Source: Faucicola sp902506225
Lineage (GTDB): Bacteria > Pseudomonadota > Gammaproteobacteria > Pseudomonadales > Moraxellaceae
Direction of reading: 5' to 3'
Length of the DNA: 64,000 nt
Assembly (NCBI GenBank): GCA_902506225.1
Contig: LR733345.1
Location: forward strand, 682,001-746,000
The translations under genes and the position numbers were made by a program. The notes beneath the pieces are model-generated. The model did not search any database. It saw only the letters and a program-made list of their open reading frames with translations, and was not told the DNA's origin. Of this stretch, positions 35,816-44,882 are shown in pieces (the first letter of the stretch is position 1; each line of letters starts with the position of its first letter).

Positions 35816-37198
35816 ATGAATCATCTAGCCCCCCGTCAAGGCAAATTCGCTATTGTGCTACTTATTAGTTTTTGTTTACATTTTTTGATGCTTACTTTTA
35901 GTAGTGAAAAATCCCAATACGAGCAGCGTACCCAAAAGGGTGAAAAAATTGTTGAACAGTTAGCCAAAGAAGCCATGGTGGGCATCACGAGCCAAGATAG
36001 AATTAGCCTGAGCGTCTTGGCAAACCGCTACCAAGTTGATCAGGAAGTCGCCAAGCTTGTCATCAGTGACCAAAACAATCAGCCGCTGGTGCAAACGGGA
36101 CAAGCACAAAACGAAGTGGGGCAGGTGATTGACAAACCCATTATCCAAAACAACCAAGTTCTCGGTCACGCCACCATCATCATGAAGGCGGTCTCTAAAG
36201 GCGAGATTGTCAGTAGTCAATGGTTATTTGTATTAGGGTCAGCAATTTTGCATGGGTTTTTATGGCTGATTTATGGCTATATGGCGCGCCCAACGCAGGA
36301 ACAGCTTGCGCAATTGGGTGAAAAAGTCCAGCAGCATATCGCGCTTGCCCGTGGTAGCCTAGCATCCACCAACCCTGTATTAACAGCCGATGGTGAATTG
36401 CAGTTAGACGAAGACGCCTTGTACAATAAATCAGGGGATAGCAGCGCGACCGCGCAACCTGCCGCCACTGGCAAAACCATCAATGATTTTTTAAATCGAG
36501 AAAAATCAAAATCTGCTAAAGACGACCCCCAAACCCAGCCTACAGCGACTGAAATGATTGACAATCTGGCTCAACAAAATACAGTAGACAGCCAAAAACA
36601 ACCTGAAATCGAATTACAAATTCATTTTTACGACCAGTATCATCTGCTAAAACGGGTGGCACCTGAAGTTGCAAAACCGTATTTCCAATTGTGTAATCAG
36701 CTATTGATGCGCGCATCAAACAGCTTATTTAATTCGTCAAACAATGTGTTAAATCGCTATATCAAAGACGTGTATATCAAAGACAACTCGCATTTTAATG
36801 CCAACGGCGCGGTCATTCATCTAGCAGGTAAAGCCGAGCAATTGCCACTGGCAGCGGTGTTGTTGTCAAAATTGTTGATTATCCTCAACCAAGTGGTATA
36901 TGAAAAACACCGTGAGCTATCGCGTTTTGCCTTGCCATTAACCATCGGTACCAGTATCAGTCATCAATTCGATGACGTACAAAAACTGATGGCAAACCAC
37001 GCCAAAGAAGATGGTTTATTGCTCCTGTATCCGCTGGATTTACTTAAAACTTTAGATGGTAAAGTGCAGTTTAAAAACCTGCAACATCCGACCACTATCA
37101 CAGAGCGTGAGATGGTTTGGTACAACGGTTTATCAGAAACTTTGATGACCGAACTCATTGCCAAACGCGATGATATTTTGACCGCCACAGAAAAATAA
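35816..37198 (+). CDS. AhpA/YtjB-position membrane protein with large cytoplasmic domain
   Basis: 460 residues: one TM helix (about 11-28), a periplasmic sensor-like region of about 110 residues with helix and beta segments (LANRYQVDQEVAKLVISDQN), a second TM helix (about 138-157), then about 300 cytoplasmic residues with a Gln/Ala/Asp-rich linker and an alpha-rich domain. The N-terminal half and the divergent serB neighbour match AhpA/YtjB (Smp) proteins, which are only about 210 residues; the C-terminal domain is additional and not recognised. It ends with no nearby terminator; the acidic gene follows 109 bases later. Role unknown, probably envelope or signalling. Confidence 0.6.
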   Translation: MNHLAPRQGKFAIVLLISFCLHFLMLTFSSEKSQYEQRTQKGEKIVEQLAKEAMVGITSQDRISLSVLANRYQVDQEVAKLVISDQNNQPLVQTGQAQNEVGQVIDKPIIQNNQVLGHATIIMKAVSKGEIVSSQWLFVLGSAILHGFLWLIYGYMARPTQEQLAQLGEKVQQHIALARGSLASTNPVLTADGELQLDEDALYNKSGDSSATAQPAATGKTINDFLNREKSKSAKDDPQTQPTATEMIDNLAQQNTVDSQKQPEIELQIHFYDQYHLLKRVAPEVAKPYFQLCNQLLMRASNSLFNSSNNVLNRYIKDVYIKDNSHFNANGAVIHLAGKAEQLPLAAVLLSKLLIILNQVVYEKHRELSRFALPLTIGTSISHQFDDVQKLMANHAKEDGLLLLYPLDLLKTLDGKVQFKNLQHPTTITEREMVWYNGLSETLMTELIAKRDDILTATEK

Positions 37199-37262
37199 AA
37201 GAATCATAGCTATTTTTTCTTTCGCCACTTGACTTGACTGACAAAACCCATTATAAGGCTTT

Positions 37263-37307
37263 ATGAAATTGCAAATTTATCGAATCGACCAGCGAAAGGA
37301 GCAATAA
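37263..37307 (+). CDS. Possible 14-residue leader peptide
   Basis: ATG-initiated 14-codon frame (MKLQIYRIDQRKEQ) with an AAGG ribosome-site-like element 5 bases upstream. Its stop codon directly abuts the ATG of the next gene (TAAATG), and its last codons contain the AAAGGAG ribosome site of that gene. Translation of the leader would therefore cover or clear the downstream start. It may equally be chance. Confidence 0.3.
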   Translation: MKLQIYRIDQRKEQ

Positions 37308-37544
37308 ATGGCTGATCCAGATATTGATGATAGCTTTGAAGATGACAGTTTTGATGATGATGATGATGCGCGACTCGTAGATGACGACGCATCGGGTCGA
37401 AGTCGGGCAAGTAGTCTTGAAAAACGTCGTTTGATTGATAATTTATTGGAAGAAAAGCGTCTAGAGCGCTCACTCAAAGACAGTTTTGATGACGATCTTG
37501 ATGACTTAGACGATGACGACGATTTTGATGATGATGAGTTGTAA
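37308..37544 (+). CDS. Highly acidic PA3496-like small protein
   Basis: 78 residues, more than 40 percent Asp plus Glu. Two Asp tracts (DDSFDDDDDARLVDDDASG and DDDLDDLDDDDDFDDDEL) flank a basic amphipathic helix EKRRLIDNLLEEKRLERSL. This plan, with a central RR-IxxLLEEKxLxxxL core, fits the small proteins of the PA3496 type found in pseudomonads and Moraxellaceae. No signal peptide. The ATG has an AAAGGAG ribosome site. Function is not established. A terminator separates it from the next, also acidic, gene. Confidence 0.7.
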   Translation: MADPDIDDSFEDDSFDDDDDARLVDDDASGRSRASSLEKRRLIDNLLEEKRLERSLKDSFDDDLDDLDDDDDFDDDEL

Positions 37545-37552
37545 CTCAAGCA

Positions 37553-37588
37553 AAAGGTTAATACACTAGGTATTAACCTTTCTTTTTT
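37553..37588 (+). terminator. Rho-independent terminator after acidic protein gene
   Basis: Perfect 12-bp stem AAAGGTTAATAC / GTATTAACCTTT with a 5-base loop (37553-37581), followed by a T-rich run. Confidence 0.9.
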
Positions 37589-37625
37589 CAATCCGCTTTT
37601 TTGATAGCATACTAGGATAACCACC

Positions 37626-38165
37626 ATGGATTTTGATGATTTAATCGATTTTTTAGACAGTGATGACAATGAATTTGGGCTATCGAGCATCGCTACACAC
37701 GGCTTTTTAACCGCCTCTATTGTCGGTAAACCCTTAGATAATTGGCAAACTTATCTTTTTGAAGGGCATGAAAAACAAGTCAAGCCAGAGGTGTTAGCAG
37801 CCATTGAACAGTGGCGTGATGAGCTGCAAGCCATGCTGCAAGATGAGCGTGAAATTGAGCTGCCTTTTGATGTCGACGAAACTGACTATCTCGATATTGA
37901 AAACTCAGAAATTAGCGAATGGTCGGTGGGCTTTGTTGATGCCATGTATGCCAGCGATGACGAGGAAGATGATTGGCTTGATGATGACGACAGCGAAGAA
38001 GATGTGGCAATGCTGACGTTACCGATGATTTTGTTTAGTGGCATTGATGAAGACCAACCTGATATGCAAGAGCTACTCAAAGACCCAGAAACCATGAGTC
38101 AAATGGCAGGGGCCATTGAGAAAAATATCGTTGAGTTGTTCTTACTCTTTCATACCAATGACTAA
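37626..38165 (+). CDS. UPF0149/YecA-family (YgfB-like) protein
   Basis: 179-residue acidic all-helical protein. Seen: FGLSSIATHGFLTASIVG at the start, ISEWSVGFVDAMYASD in the middle and an Asp/Glu tract, all matching the UPF0149 (YgfB/YecA N-terminal) family; the SEC-C zinc motif of YecA is absent. In pseudomonads YgfB-like proteins influence cell-wall recycling and beta-lactam response, but that cannot be read from this sequence. The ATG has an AGGATAACCACC leader. A terminator follows, facing argG. Confidence 0.82.
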   Translation: MDFDDLIDFLDSDDNEFGLSSIATHGFLTASIVGKPLDNWQTYLFEGHEKQVKPEVLAAIEQWRDELQAMLQDEREIELPFDVDETDYLDIENSEISEWSVGFVDAMYASDDEEDDWLDDDDSEEDVAMLTLPMILFSGIDEDQPDMQELLKDPETMSQMAGAIEKNIVELFLLFHTND

Positions 38166-38181
38166 ATTGGGTTGTAACAAA

Positions 38182-38213
38182 CCAAGGGCGTATTAAATAC
38201 GCCCTTTTTATTT
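38182..38213 (+). terminator. Bidirectional terminator, UPF0149 gene / argG
   Basis: Near-perfect palindrome AAGGGCGTATT / AATACGCCCTT (38184-38206) followed by T residues; lies between convergent genes. Confidence 0.88.
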
Positions 38214-38219
38214 ACCGCA

Positions 38220-39584
38220 TTATTTTTGCTCTAGTTGTGGTACGTCTGAGCCATGGGCATTAGATAACAAACCTGCTTGGCTATATAACGCCAATTTAGC
38301 CCGGGTATCTGAAATATCAAGGTTTCGCATGGTAAGCTGACCGATACGGTCCATTGGCGTGAACGCCGCATCTTCGACTTTTTCCATGGATAGGCGTTCT
38401 GGTTGGTAGGTCAAGTTGTCAGATTTAGTGTTTAAGATGGTATAGTCATTACCGCGGCGTAGCTCGATGGTGACTTCACCCGTGATAGCTTTGGCGACCC
38501 AGCGCTGGGCGGTTTCACGAAGCATCAAGGCTTGTGAGTCAAACCAGCGACCTTGGTACAACAAGCGACCTAGGCGTAAGCCATTGATACGGTACTGCTC
38601 AATGGTGTCTTCGTTGTGAATGCCAGTGACCAAACGCTCATAGGCAATATGTAACAGCGCCATGGCAGGGGCTTCATAGATACCGCGTGATTTGGCTTCG
38701 ATGATACGGTTCTCAATTTGGTCACTCATACCTAGACCATGACGACCGCCGATTTCGTTGGCTTTTAAAATCAAATCTACTGGGCTATCAAAGGTTTCAT
38801 CATTGATTGCTACGGGCATGCCTTGTTCAAAGCGTACTGTCACTGTTTCTTTGTCGATTTTGACAGTTTCATCCCAAAATGCCACACCCATAATCGGTTC
38901 AACGATGTGCATGCTGGCATCCAAAAACTCCAAATCTTTGGCTTCATGCGTCGCGCCGAGCATATTTGAGTCGGTTGAATAGGCTTTTTCTTTGGACATT
39001 TTGTAGTCAAACCCATTGTCGATTAAGAATTGTGACATCTCGCTACGACCGCCCAATTCATCAATGAAGGTTTGGTCAAGCCACGGTTTATAGATTTTAA
39101 GGGCAGGGTTGGTGAGTAAACCATAACGGTAAAAACGCTCAATATCATTGCCTTTATAAGTTGAGCCATCGCCCCAAATGTTGACATCATCTTCTTTCAT
39201 GGCAGTCACTAGCATAGTGCCTGTGACCGCACGACCCAGTGGCGTGGTGTTGAAGTAGGGCATACCACCGGTGCTGACATGAAACGCACCGCATTGAATT
39301 GCGGCAATACCTTCAAGCGCCAATTGCAAACGGCAATCAATCAAACGTGCTTTGACCGCACCATATTGGTCGGCTTTTTTGGGAATGGCGTTATAATCGT
39401 CTTCGTCAGGTTGACCTAAGTTCGCGGTATAAGCGTATGGCAGCGCGCCTTTTTGCTTCATCCAAAGTAGCGCAGCTGAGGTGTCAAGTCCACCTGAAAA
39501 CGCGATACCGACTTTTTGCCCAACGGGGACAGATTGTAAAATGGTGGCGTTATTGGTGGCATTGTTTGTGGTATCGTGGCTCAT
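38220..39584 (-). CDS. argG: Argininosuccinate synthase ArgG
   Basis: 454-residue ATP-dependent ligase joining citrulline and aspartate, of the longer type found in E. coli (447 residues). Seen: the PP-loop VGIAFSGGLDTSAALLWM, PYAYTANLGQPDEDDY, TGTMLVTAMKEDDVNIWGDG, and NPALKIYKPWLDQTF. ATG 39584 is preferred since an AGGAAAGG ribosome site lies just upstream; the frame continues five codons further. Carbamoyl phosphate for the arginine branch comes from carAB at 41-47 kb. Confidence 0.97.
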   Translation of the reverse strand: MSHDTTNNATNNATILQSVPVGQKVGIAFSGGLDTSAALLWMKQKGALPYAYTANLGQPDEDDYNAIPKKADQYGAVKARLIDCRLQLALEGIAAIQCGAFHVSTGGMPYFNTTPLGRAVTGTMLVTAMKEDDVNIWGDGSTYKGNDIERFYRYGLLTNPALKIYKPWLDQTFIDELGGRSEMSQFLIDNGFDYKMSKEKAYSTDSNMLGATHEAKDLEFLDASMHIVEPIMGVAFWDETVKIDKETVTVRFEQGMPVAINDETFDSPVDLILKANEIGGRHGLGMSDQIENRIIEAKSRGIYEAPAMALLHIAYERLVTGIHNEDTIEQYRINGLRLGRLLYQGRWFDSQALMLRETAQRWVAKAITGEVTIELRRGNDYTILNTKSDNLTYQPERLSMEKVEDAAFTPMDRIGQLTMRNLDISDTRAKLALYSQAGLLSNAHGSDVPQLEQK

Positions 39585-39638
39585 AACCTTTCCTATCAAG
39601 TCATCAAAAAATAATGTGCAAAATCAACCTATCGAATT

Positions 39639-39647
39639 ATTGTAACA
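39639..39647 (-). promoter_or_regulatory. Candidate extended -10 promoter for argG
   Basis: TGTTACAAT on the minus strand is an extended -10 element (TGn TACAAT). A TTGACA lies immediately upstream but at too short a distance to be its -35. No clear ArgR box was identified. Confidence 0.35.
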
Positions 39648-39701
39648 TTTTTGTCAACGTGTTTTTCGCCATTTTTTGACAATTACCCATAATTTGTCAC
39701 A

Positions 39702-39733
39702 ATAAAAAAGCCAATCATTTGATTGGCTTTATC
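39702..39733 (-). terminator. Rho-independent terminator after greA
   Basis: On the minus strand, 10-bp stem AAAGCCAATC / GATTGGCTTT with a 4-base loop and a following T tract; it lies 17 bases past the greA stop. Confidence 0.9.
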
Positions 39734-39746
39734 GGCTAAATAGCGG

Positions 39747-40223
39747 TTATTGGTACAAAACTTCGACGATTTCGTACTCAACCTCACCACTTGGGGTTTG
39801 GATTTTGGCTTCATCACCTTCTGATTTACCAATCAGACCGCGCGCGATGGGCGAGTTGATGGAGATTTTATTGGCTTTAAAATCCGCTTCGTCATCACCC
39901 ACAATTTTATAGCGTTTTTGCTCTTCGGTATCGAGATTTTCAATCACCACTGTGACGCCAAACACCACGCGACCTTCTTGCGGTAGTTTGAGCGGATCGA
40001 TGACTTCAGCGCCGCCCAATTTGGCTTCGATATCGCGAATACGGGCTTCACAAAATCCTTGCTGCTCACGGGCAGCATGGTACTCAGCATTTTCTTTTAA
40101 ATCGCCATGTTCGCGCGCTTCGGCAATCGCCGCGGTAATACGTGGACGGTCAACGGTTTTGAGCTGTTTGAGCTCTTCTTCTAAAGCCGCGTGACCTTGA
40201 GGCGTCATTGGATAACGTTGCAT
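39747..40223 (-). CDS. greA: Transcription elongation factor GreA
   Basis: 158-residue factor that rescues backtracked RNA polymerase by stimulating transcript cleavage. Seen: N-terminal coiled coil with MTPQGHAALEEELKQLK, the acidic tip region AREHGDLKENAEYHAAREQQ (the catalytic Asp and Glu), and the FKBP-like C-terminal domain ending GEVEYEIVEVLY. Length equals E. coli GreA. Ribosome site AAGGAAT. In many gammaproteobacteria greA is near carAB; here one gene lies between. Confidence 0.97.
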   Translation of the reverse strand: MQRYPMTPQGHAALEEELKQLKTVDRPRITAAIAEAREHGDLKENAEYHAAREQQGFCEARIRDIEAKLGGAEVIDPLKLPQEGRVVFGVTVVIENLDTEEQKRYKIVGDDEADFKANKISINSPIARGLIGKSEGDEAKIQTPSGEVEYEIVEVLYQ

Positions 40224-40486
40224 AGGGGATTCCTTTTGTCACAAATAGGGATTCAAACGGCAAGATTGCCAAAGTAACAAGTCACAAAAAAATGGTCATC
40301 AACGCTCGTAATTGACCACTATCTATTTTGTATAGATGAAAAAAACCATGCTAGACAGGGCTACTGCCTAACAAGGTTCTAGTAAAAAATTTGCTGTGCT
40401 GCGTCAATCACCACAATCACGGTATTTTACTTGATAACGGCTTGTGATGCAAAGCATTCACTCAATTGACTGTATGAACCCCGACA

Positions 40487-41038
40487 TTACCAAGCTGAGC
40501 TGATGGTAACGCCCACGGCTTTATTTTCATACCAAGGTAAAATAGTGGCATTGTCAAACGGTTGCGTCATCACCAAACCACTGACGACACCAAGCGCACA
40601 ACCAGCAATCACATCACGGGTATGGTGCTTGTCGGCATCCACACGTGACCAGCCCACATAGGCGGCAGGAATCATTGCCATCGAGCCATAGCGCCAGCCA
40701 TAGCGTTGACCGATGAAAGTCGCGCCCGCGCAAGAATCACTAGCATGCCCTGACGGAAATGAGTAATCTTCGCCATTGGGACGTTCGCCCCACGCGGTGT
40801 CATTGGTGGCGTATTTGAGCGCATAGGTAGCTGCCAAATTGGTCGCCATGGTTTTGCCTAATTGATACACGCCTTCTTGGTCATGTTTGGCAAGTGCCAT
40901 GCCTAAGCCTGCTACTGGGATAGCAATATGCAATATATCGCCCGCTTTTTCGCTATCGCTTTTGGCATATACCGTTGTCGTCGGCGCTAATACAGCAGCA
41001 AGCAGTATGACGTTAAAGGTCTTAGAAGGTTGTCTCAT
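40487..41038 (-). CDS. PAP2-family phosphatase, secreted or periplasmic
   Basis: 183 residues. Signal peptide ends near TTTVYA (about residue 25). The PAP2 triad is complete: KYATNDTAWGERPNG (K...RP), SFPSGHAS (PSGH), and SRVDADKHHTRDVIAG (SR...H...D). Such enzymes remove phosphate from lipids such as undecaprenyl diphosphate, phosphatidic acid or lipid A; substrate cannot be told. Short hydrophobic segments suggest membrane association. Start at ATG 41038 gives a proper signal peptide; the longer frame to 41116 does not. It stands between carB and greA, preceded by the carB terminator. Confidence 0.87.
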   Translation of the reverse strand: MRQPSKTFNVILLAAVLAPTTTVYAKSDSEKAGDILHIAIPVAGLGMALAKHDQEGVYQLGKTMATNLAATYALKYATNDTAWGERPNGEDYSFPSGHASDSCAGATFIGQRYGWRYGSMAMIPAAYVGWSRVDADKHHTRDVIAGCALGVVSGLVMTQPFDNATILPWYENKAVGVTISSAW

Positions 41039-41144
41039 GGCATTCACACCCTGATTGTGGTTAGTGGTCAAAACATTGATAAACGTGGCTATACTTAGGG
41101 TAAACCCAGTGTACACCCCAAACCTTAGGATTATCTTAGCCCAT

Positions 41145-41180
41145 AAAAAAATACTGACAGCGCTGGCTATCAGTATTTTA
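41145..41180 (-). terminator. Rho-independent terminator after carB
   Basis: Minus-strand hairpin AAATACTGA / TCAGTATTT (arms 41070-41078 region at 41149-41157 and 41170-41178) with a GC-rich loop and a run of T residues on the minus strand, just past the carB stop. Confidence 0.82.
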
Positions 41181-41192
41181 GACTAGCGGTGA

Positions 41193-44100
41193 TTATCCCT
41201 GTGTCTGTGTATGTAGCGATTGGAGCTTATACACATCAAATGGTAGTTGCACTTTATATGCTTGGGTAACTGCTGCCGCGGCATTTAAGGTGGTCACATT
41301 AAATACTTTATGCTGTAAGGCTGAGCGGCGAATCGAGAACGAGTCTTCATGCGCTTGTTTGCCTTCAGTGGTATTGACCACAATCGCAATCTCACCGTTT
41401 TTGATGGCATCGACGATATGTGGGCGACCCTCGGTAACTTTATTGATGCGCTCACAGGGAATGCCTGCTTCGGTCAAGATTTTTTGTGTGCCTGAGGTTG
41501 CCACAAGTTTAAAGCCATAGTCGACAAATTGTTTTGCCACTGGTACTAGATTGGCTTTGTCGCTTTCACGCACTGATAAGAACACTTTTTTAACTTCATT
41601 GTCCACTGGCAAACCGGGCAATCTATCGTTACTGCCGATGATGGCTTTGTAGTAAGCCTCACCAAAGGTCTGACCCACACCCATGACTTCACCCGTTGAT
41701 TTCATCTCAGGGCTTAAAATGGGGTCAACGCCTGGGAATTTGGCAAAAGGGAAGACCGCTTCTTTGACCGCAAAAAATGTTGGAATCACTTCAGTGGTAA
41801 AGTTCTGTTCCACAAGCGTTGTGCCAGCCATACAACGCGCAGCGACTTGCGCAAGTGAAGTGCCGATGCATTTTGATACGAAAGGTACCGTACGTGAAGC
41901 ACGCGGATTGACTTCAAGGATATAAACCACACCATCTTTGACCGCGTATTGGACGTTCATCAAGCCCACCACACCGAGCTCTTTTGCCATCGCCACAGTT
42001 TGTTCGCGCATCACATCGCAAATCTCTTGGCTGAGTGAATACGGGGGGATTGAACAGGCTGAATCGCCTGAATGCACGCCCGCTTGTTCGATGTGCTGCA
42101 TGATACCGCCAATCACCACATTGGTGCCGTCAGAGATACAATCGACGTCCACTTCAATCGCATCATCCAAGAAGCGGTCAAGTAACACAGGGGCTTCGTT
42201 GGACGCTTGTACGGCTTCACGCAAATAACGACGCAGTTCGTTTTCGTTGTAGACGATTTCCATCGCGCGACCGCCCAACACGTAAGAGGGACGGACAACT
42301 AGGGGATAGCCCACTTGCGTCGCTTTGACGATACCGTCTTCAGTGCTGGTCGCCAAGGCATTGGGTGGCTGAGTAAAGCCCAATTGCTGAATCATGTGTT
42401 GGAAACGTTCACGGTCTTCAGCTCTATCAATCGCATCTGGGCTGGTACCGATGATATGCACGCCTGCCGCTTCCAGCGCGCGCGCTAATTTTAATGGCGT
42501 TTGTCCACCGTACTGCACAATCACGCCTTCGGGTTTTTCGATGCGCACGATTTCAAGCACATCTTCTAACGTAATAGGCTCAAAGTACAGACGGTCAGAG
42601 GTGTCATAGTCAGTGGAAACCGTTTCAGGGTTACAGTTGACCATGATGGTCTCATAACCATCTTCACGCATTGCCAAGGCGGCGTGCACACAGCAATAGT
42701 CAAATTCAATACCTTGACCAATGCGGTTGGGACCACCACCGATGACCATGATTTTTTTGTTGTTGGTTGGATTGGCTTCACATTCGTCATCATAGCTTGA
42801 ATACATGTAAGCGGTTGACGTCGAAAACTCCGCGGCACAGGTATCCACGCGTTTGTACACAGGATACACGCCCAAATCCCAACGTTTCTTACGCAGTTGT
42901 TTTTGTGAAATACCAAGCAGCGTTGCCAAGCGTAAATCTGATAACCCTTTACGTTTGAATTGACGCAAGTTGTCGCGGGTCAAACCGCCAAAGCCAGTTT
43001 CTTTCACCAATTTTTCCGTTTTGACGATGTCTTCAATTTGCACTAAAAACCAAGGGTCAATGCGAGTAAACTCAAACACCTCATCCATGCTCATGCCAAA
43101 ACGGAAGGCATCAGCAATATAGAAAATACGGTCAGGTGTGGGGGTTTTTAATTTAACTTTTAAGGTGCTGCGAATGGTATCGTCGTCTTGATTGAAATCA
43201 AGATACTCATCAAAACCATTCACGCCAATCTCAAGACCGCGTAATGCTTTTTGCATCGACTCTTGGAAGTTACGACCAATCGCCATCACTTCACCCACCG
43301 ATTTCATTTGGGTAGATAAGGTGCTATCAGCTTGGGGGAATTTTTCAAAGTTAAAGCGCGGTACTTTGGTCACCACATAGTCAATGGCAGGCTCAAAGCT
43401 GGCTGGGGTCAAGCCGCCTGTAATATCATTGCTGAGTTCATCGAGCGTATAACCGACCGCAAGTTTTGCTGCGATTTTGGCAATCGGGAAACCCGTGGCT
43501 TTAGATGCCAAGGCGGATGAACGGCTGACACGTGGGTTCATCTCGATAACCACCATACGACCGGTTTTTGGGTCAATACCAAATTGTACGTTTGAACCAC
43601 CGGTCTCCACGCCAATCTCACGCAGCACCGCCAATGACGCATTACGCATGATTTGGTATTCTTTATCCGTCAAAGTCTGAGCAGGTGCCACAGTGATAGA
43701 GTCGCCAGTGTGGACACCCATAGGGTCAAAGTTTTCAATCGAACAGACGATGATGCAGTTGTCTTTTTTGTCACGGACAACTTCCATCTCGTACTCTTTC
43801 CAACCGATTAGGCTTTCGTCAATCAATAGTTGGTGAGTGGGTGATAAGTCAAAACCACGCTCACAAATCTCGACAAATTCGTCACGGTTGTAAGCGATAC
43901 CACCACCCGAACCCCCCATGGTAAACGACGGGCGAATGATGCAGGGAAAGCCGACTTTGGCTTGAATGGCAAAGGCTTGTTCCATGGTTTCGGCCACTTC
44001 GGCGCGTGGGCACTCTAAGCCGATTTTTTTCATCGCTTTATCAAATAAATTGCGGTCTTCGGCTTTTTCGATGGCGTCTTTGGTCGCGCCAATCAGCTCA

Positions 44101-44438
44101 CAGCCATATTTGGCGAGTACGCCATGCTTATCCAAGTCTAACGCACAGTTGAGCGCGGTTTGTCCGCCCATGGTTGGCAAGATGGCATCGGGGCGTTCTT
44201 TGTCGATGATACGCTCTACCGTTTGCCAGGTGATGGGCTCGATGTAGGTGGCATCTGCCATGACGGGGTCAGTCATGATGGTGGCGGGGTTTGAGTTAAC
44301 CAGAATGACGCGGTAGCCTTCTTCACGTAAGGCTTTACAGGCTTGTGCGCCTGAATAGTCAAATTCACAGGCTTGTCCGATGACGATAGGACCTGCGCCA
44401 ATGATAAGAATGGATTTGATGTCGGTACGTTTTGGCAT
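41193..44438 (-). CDS. carB: Carbamoyl phosphate synthase large subunit CarB
   Basis: 1081 residues: two homologous ATP-grasp synthetase halves (carboxyphosphate domain about 1-400 and carbamoyl phosphate domain about 555-935), an oligomerisation domain between, and a C-terminal MGS-type allosteric domain. Seen: IGAGPIVIGQACEFDYSG, ATP-binding RPSFTMGGSGGGIAYN, EMNPRVSRSSALASKATG, the second-half GGGPNRIGQGIEFDYC and RPSYVLGGRAMEIVY. It makes carbamoyl phosphate for arginine and pyrimidines from CarA-derived ammonia. Unusually, two unrelated genes and a terminator separate it from carA, so coexpression of the subunits is not by simple operon read-through. Confidence 0.98.
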   Translation of the reverse strand: MPKRTDIKSILIIGAGPIVIGQACEFDYSGAQACKALREEGYRVILVNSNPATIMTDPVMADATYIEPITWQTVERIIDKERPDAILPTMGGQTALNCALDLDKHGVLAKYGCELIGATKDAIEKAEDRNLFDKAMKKIGLECPRAEVAETMEQAFAIQAKVGFPCIIRPSFTMGGSGGGIAYNRDEFVEICERGFDLSPTHQLLIDESLIGWKEYEMEVVRDKKDNCIIVCSIENFDPMGVHTGDSITVAPAQTLTDKEYQIMRNASLAVLREIGVETGGSNVQFGIDPKTGRMVVIEMNPRVSRSSALASKATGFPIAKIAAKLAVGYTLDELSNDITGGLTPASFEPAIDYVVTKVPRFNFEKFPQADSTLSTQMKSVGEVMAIGRNFQESMQKALRGLEIGVNGFDEYLDFNQDDDTIRSTLKVKLKTPTPDRIFYIADAFRFGMSMDEVFEFTRIDPWFLVQIEDIVKTEKLVKETGFGGLTRDNLRQFKRKGLSDLRLATLLGISQKQLRKKRWDLGVYPVYKRVDTCAAEFSTSTAYMYSSYDDECEANPTNNKKIMVIGGGPNRIGQGIEFDYCCVHAALAMREDGYETIMVNCNPETVSTDYDTSDRLYFEPITLEDVLEIVRIEKPEGVIVQYGGQTPLKLARALEAAGVHIIGTSPDAIDRAEDRERFQHMIQQLGFTQPPNALATSTEDGIVKATQVGYPLVVRPSYVLGGRAMEIVYNENELRRYLREAVQASNEAPVLLDRFLDDAIEVDVDCISDGTNVVIGGIMQHIEQAGVHSGDSACSIPPYSLSQEICDVMREQTVAMAKELGVVGLMNVQYAVKDGVVYILEVNPRASRTVPFVSKCIGTSLAQVAARCMAGTTLVEQNFTTEVIPTFFAVKEAVFPFAKFPGVDPILSPEMKSTGEVMGVGQTFGEAYYKAIIGSNDRLPGLPVDNEVKKVFLSVRESDKANLVPVAKQFVDYGFKLVATSGTQKILTEAGIPCERINKVTEGRPHIVDAIKNGEIAIVVNTTEGKQAHEDSFSIRRSALQHKVFNVTTLNAAAAVTQAYKVQLPFDVYKLQSLHTQTQG

Positions 44439-44477
44439 TGCTTTACACCCTTACTTTAAAGTACATTTAAAACAAAA

Positions 44478-44882
44478 TTACGAATGATTTAAGGCATTTT
44501 CGAGTGTACTAAAATCGCTGTCTAAGCTTTGCCATTCAAGCTGACGGATTTTTGACACAGCATAATGAAAAATATCAAAATTGTGCTTATTGGTTTGTTT
44601 CTTGGCTAATCGATAAATCTCTGATGCAAAATTACCTTCTTTGTCAGTGATTTCAAATTCTTGAAAATCATCCAAAATTGCTTGCATCTCGTTAACCCCT
44701 ATCCGTTTTACTCCTCGCAACACTTCATAGCGAATCAGCGGCGTGATAGCAATTTTTACTTTATCATCATTTAATAGTTCAGTGACTATCGATTTAGCTT
44801 CAATATGTTTTGGATTGTCTTTGTCATGGTCAAACGCCCCAATTAGCAAATTGGCATCCAGTAAAATAAAGCGCTCTGACAT
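44478..44882 (-). CDS. PIN-domain nuclease-like protein, partner of AAA ATPase
   Basis: 134 residues, a single PIN domain (RNase fold). The acidic metal-binding residues are in place: Asp9 in FILLDANLLIGAF, Glu53 in IRYEVLRG, Asp103 in HNFDIFHYAVS and Asp121/Asp123 in SLDSDF. This resembles VapC toxins, but there is no VapB-type antitoxin next to it; instead its ATG overlaps the stop of an AAA ATPase gene by one base (TAATG). I infer an ATPase-regulated RNase effector. The pair sits between carA and carB and is clearly more AT-rich than either. RNA target unknown. Confidence 0.85.
   Translation of the reverse strand: MSERFILLDANLLIGAFDHDKDNPKHIEAKSIVTELLNDDKVKIAITPLIRYEVLRGVKRIGVNEMQAILDDFQEFEITDKEGNFASEIYRLAKKQTNKHNFDIFHYAVSKIRQLEWQSLDSDFSTLENALNHS

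Noticed and set aside
44478..44882. VapBC toxin-antitoxin pair
   Set aside because: The PIN protein resembles VapC, but no small DNA-binding antitoxin gene adjoins it; the overlapping partner is an ATPase.
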